A stretch of DNA of 64,000 nt from Clostridiales bacterium (GTDB lineage: Bacteria > Bacillota > Clostridia > Lachnospirales > Lachnospiraceae). Position 1 is the first letter of the stretch. Each line of letters opens with the position of its first letter. The notes under the pieces are model-generated. The model ran no database searches and was not told the origin of the DNA. It saw nothing but the letters and a program-made list of their open reading frames with translations. Positions 52,626 through 61,251 of the stretch are shown here, piece by piece. Position numbers and translations under genes: made by a program. The DNA lies in the NCBI GenBank assembly GCA_012839295.1, contig DUNO01000007.1:1-64000 (forward strand), given 5' to 3'.

Positions 52626-53213
52626 TCACCCCTTTGCAACATCCCAGGCACAATACAGCAGAAACAAGCCCAGGATTAAATTAATAGATTTATAGTATTT
52701 TTGGTAAATGTACTGTAGCTTTATCCCAAGAAATGCCCAGGTAAAACAGGCCGCACTTCCAACGCTGACCACTCCCACGCCTGCCAAAAACAATCCTGGC
52801 AACGTTTTAATATAAGGCACAAGATATACCATCAGCAAGGTCATAATATAAAAATAAATTTTTATATTTACAAATTGAAGAAGGAACCCCGCCCGGAAGG
52901 AGGCCTGCCCATCGCCTTTATCCATTAGCGGCTTGCTACGCAAAATCTGCACCGTCAGCCAGACCATATATATGCTCCCAATATACCTTAATATAGAAAG
53001 CATTGGCGTAAGAAAGGTGCTCAACCCAAATACAGCTAAGGTACAAAGAAACTGTACACAGGCATAGCCAGAGCAAATACCAAAAATCAGCCGTTTTCCT
53101 TTCTGCCAGCCAAATTGTGTTGTAGTATTTAGAGCCAGAATATTTCCAGGACCTGGCGTAAAAGAAGATACCAACATATATCCAAACATTGTCCCTATAA
53201 CTGCTATTGACAT
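52626..53213 (-). CDS. LysE-family exporter
   Basis: A 195-residue membrane protein of the LysE/RhtB amino-acid export family, with the conserved TPGPGNILALNTTTQFGWQK at about 20-39 and about six helices. The start at 53213 has AGGAGG ten bases upstream; the frame from 53237 would run through it. It is the first gene of an operon with HxlR and GNAT genes, suggesting export of a small amino compound or its acetylated form. The substrate is unknown. Confidence 0.88.
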   Translation of the reverse strand: MSIAVIGTMFGYMLVSSFTPGPGNILALNTTTQFGWQKGKRLIFGICSGYACVQFLCTLAVFGLSTFLTPMLSILRYIGSIYMVWLTVQILRSKPLMDKGDGQASFRAGFLLQFVNIKIYFYIMTLLMVYLVPYIKTLPGLFLAGVGVVSVGSAACFTWAFLGIKLQYIYQKYYKSINLILGLFLLYCAWDVAKG

Positions 53214-53408
53214 TTCAACCCAACCTCCTGCAATCAAACGAGTGTAACCGTATTATACTGAGGCATCTATATATTAGCAAGTAACTATGAAATTTATTAG
53301 TAGCTCACAAATTTGCGGATATCTTTTTCTTTTAGAGTATTAAGCATATAATCATACCAGACTCGGGTAAAGAGAACCGGTCATACAACAAAAATTGGAG
53401 GTAATCCC

Positions 53409-53699
53409 ATGAAAGTAAATGCTTATTTGGAAATTACGATGAAAATTGAAATGGCTAACCGGGCAGCCGCTGCTAAGGTTTATACCGATTACCGTAACCC
53501 ATTTCTAGAAACGATTGAAGGTGCCCTGACCAAAGAGCTGCTGATTCGTGACGAAGACGTTCAGGTGCTTCACGGCTTTGATAGTGCAAAGAACGCAGAA
53601 GCTTATCTGTCCAGTGAAATGTTCCAGAAGGATGTCTTTGTCGGCCTCAAGCCACTTTGGAGCGCTGACCCGGACGTAAAGATTTACAGTGTGGCTTAA
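53409..53699 (+). CDS. Small ABM-like (dimeric alpha/beta barrel) protein
   Basis: A 96-residue protein (MKVNAYLEITMKIEMANRAA ... VLHGFDSAKNAEAYLSSEMF). The strand-helix pattern with an ending VKIYSVA fits the ferredoxin-like fold of antibiotic-biosynthesis-monooxygenase-like proteins. No catalytic motif can be assigned. The ATG has TGGAGGTAATCCC upstream. It is divergent from the LysE-HxlR-GNAT operon, a position typical for a HxlR target. A strong terminator follows. Confidence 0.6.
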   Translation: MKVNAYLEITMKIEMANRAAAAKVYTDYRNPFLETIEGALTKELLIRDEDVQVLHGFDSAKNAEAYLSSEMFQKDVFVGLKPLWSADPDVKIYSVA

Positions 53700-53750
53700 G
53701 GATCTGAAAATGCCTTAAGTCCGCGCATCATTGCTCTCGAATATAGAGCG

Positions 53751-53806
53751 GACAAAAACCAGGCCTGAGGTAAGGTGAATCACCCTATCCCGGTCTGGTT
53801 TTTTTA
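53751..53806 (+). terminator. Terminator stem-loop, member of a dispersed family
   Basis: AAACCAGGCCTGAGGTAAGG and its near-complement enclose a short GTGAATCAC hairpin, followed by TTTTTTT on the plus strand. The minus strand also ends in T-rich sequence (GGTTTTTG), so it may work both ways. It resembles the elements at 46,649 and 51,758. Confidence 0.8.
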
Positions 53807-53919
53807 AGTATCTTTCACATTAATTTTTGTTATGCCTGCAAGCCCCTTCGTCTACTGTCTATTATACCAGTTTTATATATTTGACGTTATAAAATTAGTG
53901 TATCAAAATATCAATAATA

Positions 53920-55482
53920 TCAATTCTTCACCCATTCATAATCCCAATCTCCGTACTCACCATAAACCTTTTTACCATCTACCAATGCATAGGAACGTAC
54001 TTTAAAATAATAAATCTGTCCAGGTTTTAATTTACTTATAGTCGTTTTAGAAATGGATGCTTTGTTCACCACTTTTGTCTTTTTATTTTTACTAAACTTT
54101 GAATCCGTAGCATAGACAACTTCATATCCACTAACCGTCTTATCTTTCTGGTAAGAGACTGTTACTTGTCCCTTTTTCGCAGAAGTAACCTTCTGGACAT
54201 CAATGGGTTTCGGTACTACTGTTATCTTATGGGTTGCCTCTAGCCCATTTGAACTTTTAGCTGTTATAATAGCCGTTCCATAGCTCTTCCCTACTACCCA
54301 TCCATGAGACATCACGTCCGCAGACTCCGCCTCCGCTATTGCCTTGTCTGAGGAAGACCATTGTACCCATCCATGGCTCGCATCCGCTGGAGTAACCGAG
54401 GCTTCCAGGTATAGGTATTGCCCCTTTAATATTTTTGTATCTGTCTTCTTTATTGTAACAGAAGTCACTGGAACCAGGTCAAAGAAGGATACCGAATAAG
54501 AAACCGGCGTATCCAAGCCAGAAATTGTTACTTGGAATACGTCTCCCCCTACATAGTACTTCACATCATCCGGGCGAAATATAATGCACCCCTTCTGCCC
54601 ATACCCACCATTATCCACGTTAAAATAGCCATTTGAATGGGTACTGCTAAAGTTCCACGTCTTTTCATCAGACATTCTTATAAGCTTAACCTGAACCTTG
54701 TCTTTATCTACTTCATAGCCCATAGATATGCTCCATGGATAATCTCTTCCAAAATAGTCCGTGGGCATCGTTTGTGCAGGCCATACAACACCATATTCTG
54801 ATGCAGCTTGGTTATTCTTATCAAACACATACATAGCGCTGAAATTATCACAATAACCAAAGCCTGTAGCAGACATCGGTGGATTTAAAATCCATCTGCG
54901 ATGTCCGACACGTTCAATATTTGAACTATCCCCATCCTCCATATAGCCCTCAACCAGGCTGCTGTTAATCGGGCCATAGCCGGATGCAATATTACTGCTT
55001 TCTGCTCCCTTCCTGCCTAGCTGATACAACGATTCTTCCATTCCTGACGGCCGATTTGGCCAGTGGGTCATTATTCGGTTCACACGGTTTACCAGGCTGG
55101 CCGCCTGTGCCATTTCTGTATATGATTTATCCAACTCAACATTATAGGAAAGCCCGGCTATGTAACGTATCTGGTTCACCATTTTGACAGAAGAGTTCAA
55201 TGTTTCATCCGTAAGGCTTCCTGCCTTATATGGAGCTTCGGTACTTGGCTCCTCTTTATATGTAACTGGATCGTTTATCATCGCTCCACTTGATTTTAAA
55301 TAATTTCTTATCTCTTCTTCTGTGTGATAAGCTACACTAATTCCAGTGGCCTGGGGCAAAGCAGCCTCTGCCCTTGCTACAATTGTGTTAGGGGCCAAAC
55401 TGGTTCCGGTCAATTCACTCCCTATCATAGCCAGTAACAATGCGATTGCAAAACACTTACTTAATAAACCTATTCTTTTCAT
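53920..55482 (-). CDS. Secreted CAP-domain protein with Ig-like and fibronectin-like modules
   Basis: A 520-residue protein. A signal peptide (LLSKCFAIALLLAMIGSELT) is followed by a CAP/SCP domain (about 85-260) with NQIRYIAGLSYNVELDKSYT, a histidine in IMTHWPNRPSG, and ERVGHRRWILNPPMSATGFG. Then come a bacterial Ig-like Big_2 domain (VTSVTIKKTDTKILKGQYLY onward) and a fibronectin type III-like module with YEVVYATDSKFSKNKKTKVV. It is a typical secreted surface protein of Lachnospiraceae; CAP domains are often lipid-binding or proteolytic, unproven here. The start at 55482 is preferred. Its promoter carries a palindrome shared with the gene at 63,475. Confidence 0.85.
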   Translation of the reverse strand: MKRIGLLSKCFAIALLLAMIGSELTGTSLAPNTIVARAEAALPQATGISVAYHTEEEIRNYLKSSGAMINDPVTYKEEPSTEAPYKAGSLTDETLNSSVKMVNQIRYIAGLSYNVELDKSYTEMAQAASLVNRVNRIMTHWPNRPSGMEESLYQLGRKGAESSNIASGYGPINSSLVEGYMEDGDSSNIERVGHRRWILNPPMSATGFGYCDNFSAMYVFDKNNQAASEYGVVWPAQTMPTDYFGRDYPWSISMGYEVDKDKVQVKLIRMSDEKTWNFSSTHSNGYFNVDNGGYGQKGCIIFRPDDVKYYVGGDVFQVTISGLDTPVSYSVSFFDLVPVTSVTIKKTDTKILKGQYLYLEASVTPADASHGWVQWSSSDKAIAEAESADVMSHGWVVGKSYGTAIITAKSSNGLEATHKITVVPKPIDVQKVTSAKKGQVTVSYQKDKTVSGYEVVYATDSKFSKNKKTKVVNKASISKTTISKLKPGQIYYFKVRSYALVDGKKVYGEYGDWDYEWVKN

Positions 55483-55506
55483 CCGTATTCTTCCCTTGCT
55501 ACCCGT

Positions 55507-55545
55507 TATAATGTAAGTTATAAGAAGTTGTACTTTACTTCTCAT
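55507..55545 (-). promoter_or_regulatory. Shared palindromic promoter element (copy 1)
   Basis: On the minus strand GATGAGAAG ... ACTTCTTAT forms an inverted repeat around TAAAGTAC and is followed by AACTTACATTATAAC, which supplies a -10-like ATTATA. The same arrangement stands at 63,785-63,825. Promoter function is inferred from position, about 25-60 bp before the CAP-protein start. Confidence 0.55.
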
Positions 55546-55644
55546 CCAATTCAGCTCCATAGGTCGTATTTTCCTACGCAAAATCTCGTTTGATTAAAAT
55601 TACCAAAAATACACACTTAGGATAACTCCTCAATAAAATATATT

Positions 55645-56241
55645 TTATAGCTCCACCCTGCCCTCAAAAGCCCTTAACAATGTCACCTCATCTATATACT
55701 CCAAATCGCCACCAACCGGAATTCCGCTCGCAATCCTGCTCACCTTAATTCCCGCCGGCTTAATCAGCTTACTGAGGTACATCGCCGTCGCTTCCCCTTC
55801 AAGGCTCGAATTCGTGGCAATAATCACTTCATCCACATCCCCCTGAAGGCGGAGCATAAGTTCCTTTAGCTTAATATCAGCCGGCCCAATCCCAAGCATC
55901 GGGGAAATCGCCCCGTGCAGCACATGGTAGACCCCATCATATTTGCCCGTTTTCTCATAGGCTGCCAGATCCCTTGGGTTCTCCACAACCATAATCTGCT
56001 TCCGGTTTCTTCCCGGAGAAGCGCAGATAGGGCATAGCTCCTTATCTGTAAGGGTCAGGCATTCCTTGCAGTACCTGATATTCTTCTTCGCTTCCATGAT
56101 AGAATCCGCCAGACCATGCACCTGCTCCTCCGGCATATTGATGATATGGAATGCCAGCCTTTGCGCCGTCTTTGTCCCAACCCCCGGAAGGCGTGATAGC
56201 TCCTCTATTAATTTACTAATTTGCCTGCTGTAAAAGTCCAT
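55645..56241 (-). CDS. recR: Recombination mediator RecR
   Basis: RecR works with RecF/RecO to load RecA at gapped DNA. From the ATG at 56241 (AAAGGAG upstream) the length is 198 residues, the family norm. It shows the helix-hairpin-helix [19 protein letters not shown], the zinc finger [20 protein letters not shown], the Toprim part [20 protein letters not shown], and [20 protein letters not shown]. The frame is open well beyond this start, but the extension is not family-like. Confidence 0.97.
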   Translation of the reverse strand: MDFYSRQISKLIEELSRLPGVGTKTAQRLAFHIINMPEEQVHGLADSIMEAKKNIRYCKECLTLTDKELCPICASPGRNRKQIMVVENPRDLAAYEKTGKYDGVYHVLHGAISPMLGIGPADIKLKELMLRLQGDVDEVIIATNSSLEGEATAMYLSKLIKPAGIKVSRIASGIPVGGDLEYIDEVTLLRAFEGRVEL

Positions 56242-56545
56242 TAGTTTTCGCTCCTTTTGTCTTGATCTATCATACCTTATAGGGCTCCTATTTTCAAGCA
56301 CTTTATGGATTTCTAATTTATCATATCCCCTCAGAATCTTTCTACAATAATATAAAATTAATGCCCGGACCGGTTCATTTACACTTGATAAGAATGATGA
56401 TATAATTGGTATGAATTGTAATGGATAGATGCGCCGGAAATAAACAGTATTTGCATTTAATAGGAAATAAAACCGGAGAAGGTATCTTTGTACTACTGCT
56501 AACAATAATTAGCTAGCCAATAATATGAATAAGGGGGTTTTACTT

Positions 56546-57595
56546 ATGAAGCTTTTAATTCTTGGGGGAGTCGGCGTCACCGGAGGCTCCGTGACAAGCA
56601 GGGCATTAGAGCTTGGCTATGATGTAACACTGGTAAACCACGGGAGAGATTTGTCCTATCAAAAAATGGGGGCAAAATATTTGATTGCAGATTTCCGTGA
56701 TGTGGCAGAAATGAAGGAGAAGCTGAAAGGGCAGAGCTTTGATTGCGTAATTGACTTCTTTGCCTTTGAGTTAGAGGAGGTCAGAAAGGATTACGAGCTC
56801 TTTCGCGGAATCACAAAGCAGTTCCTGTTCATCAGTACCTGCGTCGTATATGGAAAACCCTTAAGATGTCTCCCTGTCCGGGAGGATGCGCCGCTTTACA
56901 ATTACCGTTCCCCATATGGGATGAATAAGGCCGCCTGTGAGCGTTTCCTGTTGGATAAATATTATGAAGAGGGCTTTCCGGTTACTATTGTGAGGCCTTC
57001 CCATACCTATTGGACAGGCGAAGTCATCGTACCGGTTGCCACCGCTAAGACACAATGGACCTACATAGACCGTATGCTTCGGGGAAAAGAAACAATTGTA
57101 CCGGGAGATGGCATGTCACTATGGACGGTAACTCATCATAAAGATTTTGCAAAAGGGGTTGTGGGATTGATCGGGAAGCCTCAGGCCCTCGGGAATGCCT
57201 TCCATGTCACATCGGATTGGACACAGACCTGGGATACGCTTGTGAAAAATTATGGCTTCGCTCTTGGAATCGACCCCAAAATACTGCATATGTCCGGAGA
57301 TTTGCTGGATAAATATTACTATAAAGAACCAAACTGGGTGGTTGATAAGGGTCAGACAATCCAGTTTGATAATTCTAAAATCAAGTCCGTCGTGCCCGAA
57401 TTCCAGTGTGAAATTCCTCATTCCCTGGCCGCCAGAATGTGTATTGAGTACTATGAACAGCATCCCGAGCGTAAAATTGTAGACGAGGCTTATAATGCCC
57501 AGATGGATCGGCTGATTGAAAATTACCGCAAAATTGAGGCTTGCATGGAGGACGATTACGGTGAAATTCCCTTCCACCCCAGCGTTACAAATTAA
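56546..57595 (+). CDS. NAD-dependent epimerase/dehydratase (extended SDR)
   Basis: A 349-residue Rossmann-fold protein with the N-terminal nucleotide motif LILGGVGVTGGSVTSRALEL, the FISTCVVYGKP strand, and the SDR active-site pair in YRSPYGMNKAACE (YxxxK). The C-terminal substrate part is typical of atypical or extended SDRs acting on nucleotide sugars. The start at 56546 has GGGGG eight bases before it. It is on the opposite strand between ybaB and recR, splitting the usual dnaX-ybaB-recR order. Specific substrate unknown. Confidence 0.82.
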   Translation: MKLLILGGVGVTGGSVTSRALELGYDVTLVNHGRDLSYQKMGAKYLIADFRDVAEMKEKLKGQSFDCVIDFFAFELEEVRKDYELFRGITKQFLFISTCVVYGKPLRCLPVREDAPLYNYRSPYGMNKAACERFLLDKYYEEGFPVTIVRPSHTYWTGEVIVPVATAKTQWTYIDRMLRGKETIVPGDGMSLWTVTHHKDFAKGVVGLIGKPQALGNAFHVTSDWTQTWDTLVKNYGFALGIDPKILHMSGDLLDKYYYKEPNWVVDKGQTIQFDNSKIKSVVPEFQCEIPHSLAARMCIEYYEQHPERKIVDEAYNAQMDRLIENYRKIEACMEDDYGEIPFHPSVTN

Positions 57596-57671
57596 TTAAG
57601 GACCATAACCGGTACTGTCCGTACTGGTTCCCAGCCCGAATCTGTTTGGCATATAATAAGGTTTTAAAATA

Positions 57672-57717
57672 AATCAAGCTCTGAAAACCAGCACCAACCG
57701 GTCTCCAGAGCTTGATT
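57672..57717. terminator. Bidirectional terminator between epimerase and ybaB
   Basis: AATCAAGCTCTG and CAGAGCTTGATT form a perfect 12-bp stem with further inner pairing. On the minus strand it is followed by TATTTTAAAA and on the plus strand by CCATTTTATA. It separates the convergent ends of the epimerase and ybaB genes. Confidence 0.75.
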
Positions 57718-57745
57718 CCATTTTATATCCGGCTGTTAAAGCCCA

Positions 57746-58102
57746 TTAGAACGGAAAGCCTCCAAGGCCGCCGCCAAGTCCACCGGTGATGGAGCCCATC
57801 ACTGCCGCAGACTCCTCCTCCATCTTGCGGAGAGCCTCATTCGCTGCTGCCACAATCAGATCCTCCAGCATCTCTATATCATCCGGGTCAACCACTTCCT
57901 GGGACAGCTTTACCGATGTGATCTCCTTCTTGCCGGATACCTTAACCGTTACGGCACCGCCTCCGGCGCTTGCCTCATATTCCTTCTCTTCCAGTTCCTT
58001 CGTCTTATCCTCCATCTGCTTTTGCATTCTCTGTGCCTGCTTCATCAGATTTCCCATATTTCCAGGAATGCCGCCTCCCGGGAATCCACCTTTTTTTGCC
58101 AT
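57746..58102 (-). CDS. ybaB: YbaB/EbfC nucleoid-associated protein
   Basis: A 118-residue protein with a flexible Gly-rich start, the helix [20 protein letters not shown], the strand pair [20 protein letters not shown], and [20 protein letters not shown], followed by a Gly-rich tail [12 protein letters not shown]. YbaB/EbfC dimers bind DNA and are regularly encoded between dnaX and recR. The ATG has AAAGGAGA upstream. It lies about 190 nt after dnaX; that gap holds two small hairpins but no recognised RNA. Confidence 0.95.
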   Translation of the reverse strand: MAKKGGFPGGGIPGNMGNLMKQAQRMQKQMEDKTKELEEKEYEASAGGGAVTVKVSGKKEITSVKLSQEVVDPDDIEMLEDLIVAAANEALRKMEEESAAVMGSITGGLGGGLGGFPF

Positions 58103-58293
58103 GTATTTATTCTCCTTTCAAATAGCTTCCTTCGATCTCCCCATGTCCATAGTCCATGGGCTTACAGTATTTACAGTACCTGCAGTAGGGATCGCCGCCG
58201 GATTACCCTGCTTCTTAAACTCTCCCTGTCTGCTTAAATATATATCATCCAATCACAGATCCTCCCAATCCCTCTGTGACCGGGATGAACCGT

Positions 58294-59868
58294 TTATTCA
58301 TATTGTATCGGCATCTTTACCAGCTTTGACAGATCCACTACTTCATCCATACGTTCCTTGGATCTATCCAAATATCTGGTGCTTATCTGGATCTGTTTAT
58401 GGAACATCCCCGCCAGGGTCTCCTTAATCAGGTTCATGTGGTTCTCCCGGTCAATGAAATCCTTATCAATCTGCTCCGTCACCACCAGAAGCAGTCCTTG
58501 GTTTCCATCTATGCTCAGTGTTGTATTATTCAGGATTGGCACCAGGGAAGGCGCCTTCCTTCCAATCTGCGTTATGATACCCTTCCAGTTCTGGGCCGCC
58601 GCCTTCAGGTCATCCGGCAGCGCCTCCGGCAATATCGCCGGCTTTTTCTCCTGGGGTGCGGCCGCCCTTGTCTCCCCGGCAGGCTCCGGGCGTCCCTGGC
58701 TTACCACCACGCCCTTTTCCAGCTTTTCTTCCAGCAGCTTGACCCGGTTAAGGATGGAATCAAAGCTTTGCTCCATCTCCGGCTTGCAGAGCTTAATCAA
58801 GGCCACCTCGATAAGCACCCTCTTCCTTGCCGCATAGCGGAGCTGGTTTGACAGCTCCGAAAATATCCGGATATAGCGGATCAGGGTCTGTTCTTCCATC
58901 AGAGCGGCATCCTGCTGAAGGATCGCCAGGTTTTCCGAGGAAATCTCTATTACCATCTCCGAGATATCCTCTGTCGTCTTAAGCAGCAGCAAATTCCTGA
59001 GATACCAGATAAAATCTATGGTGAACTGTCCCAGCTCCCGGCCTGTGCTTTCTATTTCCTCTAACAGCTTGATGCAGGAGGCTACGTCCTGCGACCGGAT
59101 ATGCCCCAGCAACCTTGCAAAGACTTGGGTGTCAACTGCCCCCAGCACCTCCAGCACATTGTCATAGGTCAGCTTTTTACCCAGGTAAAAGGATATGCAC
59201 TGATCAAGCAAACTTAAGGCGTCTCGCATGGAGCCGTCCGCAGCCCTTGCCACATAACGGAGGGCTTTTTCCTCCGCTTCTATATTCTCAGCCGCCATTA
59301 ACTGGGTCAGGCGGTCCGCTATAACATCAATCGTAATCCTCTTAAAATCATATCTCTGGCACCTTGACAGGATTGTCACCGGAATCTTATGGACCTCGGT
59401 GGTCGCCAGTATGAAAATCACATAGGACGGCGGCTCCTCTATGGTCTTTAACAGGGCATTAAAGGCTCCCGCCGATAGCATATGGACCTCGTCGATAATA
59501 TATACCTTATATTTTCCTTCCGTCGGCGAATAACGGACTTCCTCCACGATTTCCCGGACATTGTCCACTCCGTTATTGGAAGCGGCATCAATCTCGATTA
59601 CATTCATGGAGGAGCCTGCCATAATGCCCTTACACATGCGGCATTCGTTGCAGGGATTGCCATCCACCGGGTTTTCGCAGTTCACTACCTTTGCCATCAG
59701 CTTGGCTACCGTAGTCTTGCCGGTACCCCTTGTGCCCGTAAATAAATAGGCATGACCGATCCTTCCCGCCTTTATCTGATTTTTCAGCGTCGTTACAATA
59801 TGCTCCTGCCCCTTTACATCAAGGAAATTATCAGGCCGGAACTTTCTGTAAAGTGCCGTATATGCCAT
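58294..59868 (-). CDS. dnaX: DNA polymerase III subunits gamma/tau
   Basis: DnaX is the clamp-loader ATPase of the replisome. The 524-residue protein has Walker A in FTGTRGTGKTTVAKL (about 44-58), the zinc module CENPVDGNPCNECRMC, Walker B IIDEVHML, and the SRC arginine-finger motif in TILSRCQRYDF. After about residue 370 a charged linker and a shorter tau-like C-terminal domain follow. The ATG has GGAG upstream and starts 3 nt after the HD-GYP gene stop, so the two are cotranscribed. No obvious slippery A-run for a frameshifted gamma form was seen. Confidence 0.96.
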   Translation of the reverse strand: MAYTALYRKFRPDNFLDVKGQEHIVTTLKNQIKAGRIGHAYLFTGTRGTGKTTVAKLMAKVVNCENPVDGNPCNECRMCKGIMAGSSMNVIEIDAASNNGVDNVREIVEEVRYSPTEGKYKVYIIDEVHMLSAGAFNALLKTIEEPPSYVIFILATTEVHKIPVTILSRCQRYDFKRITIDVIADRLTQLMAAENIEAEEKALRYVARAADGSMRDALSLLDQCISFYLGKKLTYDNVLEVLGAVDTQVFARLLGHIRSQDVASCIKLLEEIESTGRELGQFTIDFIWYLRNLLLLKTTEDISEMVIEISSENLAILQQDAALMEEQTLIRYIRIFSELSNQLRYAARKRVLIEVALIKLCKPEMEQSFDSILNRVKLLEEKLEKGVVVSQGRPEPAGETRAAAPQEKKPAILPEALPDDLKAAAQNWKGIITQIGRKAPSLVPILNNTTLSIDGNQGLLLVVTEQIDKDFIDRENHMNLIKETLAGMFHKQIQISTRYLDRSKERMDEVVDLSKLVKMPIQYE

Positions 59869-59871
59869 GGC

Positions 59872-60915
59872 TTATACTCCTTCTATCATTTCAGTGTCAC
59901 CTATAGTATTAAGTGCTTCTTCCAATTGTTTCTCTACATTCATAAATAAATCCACCAGATCCGGGTCAAATTTTGTCCCCCGTCCTTCGAGGATAATTTC
60001 CACCGCCTTTTGGTGGGAAAAGGCTTCCTTATATGCCCGGTTGGAGGTCAGCGCGTCATAGACATCTACAATGGTCAGCATCCTGGCATAGAGCGGGATT
60101 TCCTCCCCCTTTAACCCATTCGGATAACCGGTTCCGTCCCACCGCTCATGGTGGCAATAGGCCATATCCCTGGCAAGGAAAAGCCATCTGGCTCCGCCGG
60201 TTTTTTCTATAACATGCTCGAAGGCCAGCTTCCCAAGGGTGGTATGGGTCTTCATATGCTCGAATTCCTTCCTGTCCAGGGAGGATTCCTTATGCAGGAT
60301 ATCATCATTTATACCAATCTTGCCGATATCATGGAGCATGACTGAACGGATCAGGTCCCTGGTATCCTCATAGGGAATGATGTCCTTATAAGGCTCCTGC
60401 TTCATGGCCTCCTGCAGCAATATGTTAAAATATCTCGTCGTATTCCTTAAATGTCCCCCGGTGCTCTCATCCCGGCACTCCACCAGCTCCGCAAAGGTCT
60501 GGGAAATTGCATCCTGGTATTTTTCAAGGATGGGCCGTTCTTTGCGCAGGGCACATAATTCCATGCAGCTGCTGACCCTATGGAGGATCAGCTCCGGCGA
60601 TATGGGCAGGGTGATGTATTCCTCCGCTCCCATAAGCACCACGGTCTGCTCCAGCTCCAGATCCACATGCTTAGCAAAAAAAATTACCGGCACCCCTATG
60701 ATCTCCGGAATTTTCATCAGTGTCTCGTAAGTCTGTATACTGTCCGTATCCTTTTCCGGCACAGTCAGTATTATCATATCTGCCGTATTTGTATGAAAAT
60801 AATGTTGCAGCTCTGATCTTTTCGGAAGTGGTGATATTATATAATTAGACCTTAAGGCCTGCCCAACCACTTGGAACATCTCATCATCATGGTCTGCTAT
60901 CATGACTTGCTTCAT
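59872..60915 (-). CDS. HD-GYP phosphodiesterase with degenerate receiver domain
   Basis: A 347-residue protein. The C-terminal half is an HD-GYP domain with HDIGKIGINDDIL and HHERWDGTGYPNGLKGEEIP, the metal and GYP motifs of cyclic di-GMP phosphodiesterases. The N-terminal ~120 residues look like a receiver (MIADHDDEMF, acidic pair kept), but the phospho-acceptor position is Thr51 in MIILTVPEKD and the late lysine is replaced in EYITLPIS. It is probably a pseudo-receiver that responds to something other than phosphorylation. The start at 60915 has GGGGAG upstream. It is encoded immediately before dnaX. Confidence 0.88.
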   Translation of the reverse strand: MKQVMIADHDDEMFQVVGQALRSNYIISPLPKRSELQHYFHTNTADMIILTVPEKDTDSIQTYETLMKIPEIIGVPVIFFAKHVDLELEQTVVLMGAEEYITLPISPELILHRVSSCMELCALRKERPILEKYQDAISQTFAELVECRDESTGGHLRNTTRYFNILLQEAMKQEPYKDIIPYEDTRDLIRSVMLHDIGKIGINDDILHKESSLDRKEFEHMKTHTTLGKLAFEHVIEKTGGARWLFLARDMAYCHHERWDGTGYPNGLKGEEIPLYARMLTIVDVYDALTSNRAYKEAFSHQKAVEIILEGRGTKFDPDLVDLFMNVEKQLEEALNTIGDTEMIEGV

Positions 60916-61155
60916 CTCGCCACTCCCCAACCATCTATCTTGTGTATCAAGATTATAACATTAAGGCTTCCATAAATCAATGTTTTGCTCATGGCGTAAA
61001 TCCATAAAATTAATTTTATGATATATTTAAAAGGCTCCTTTTGGTCATATTCAGTTCATATAGCCGTATTATAGTTAACACCACCATCGAATTCGATAAA
61101 AAAATATAGCACCACAGATCTTAATTATAATATAATGAGGAAGGATGGATTATTT

Positions 61156-61251
61156 ATGTCCAATAAATCAGTAAGCGTAAGATATTTCGGAAGCAGGGAA
61201 GTTCACACAAAAAATCATAGCGGGAGAATAGAGCATGGAACAAGAATTTAA
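61156..61251 (+). CDS. Short upstream ORF overlapping the radical SAM gene
   Basis: A 31-codon frame reads MSNKSVSVRYFGSREVHTKN then HSGRIEHGTRI and ends inside the start of the radical SAM gene, in another frame. A purine-rich GGAAGGATGG lies 9-18 nt before its ATG. It is basic, without a leader-core look or a run of modifiable residues. It may be a translational-coupling leader, a small peptide substrate of the enzyme, or noise. Confidence 0.35.
   Translation: MSNKSVSVRYFGSREVHTKNHSGRIEHGTRI

Noticed and set aside
58103-58293. Signal recognition particle RNA or tRNA near dnaX
   Set aside because: The gap has two small hairpins, but neither the conserved SRP helix-8 loop nor a cloverleaf can be drawn.
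58294-59868. Programmed frameshift making a short gamma form of DnaX
   Set aside because: No slippery run with a following hairpin was found in the part of the gene where it would be expected.
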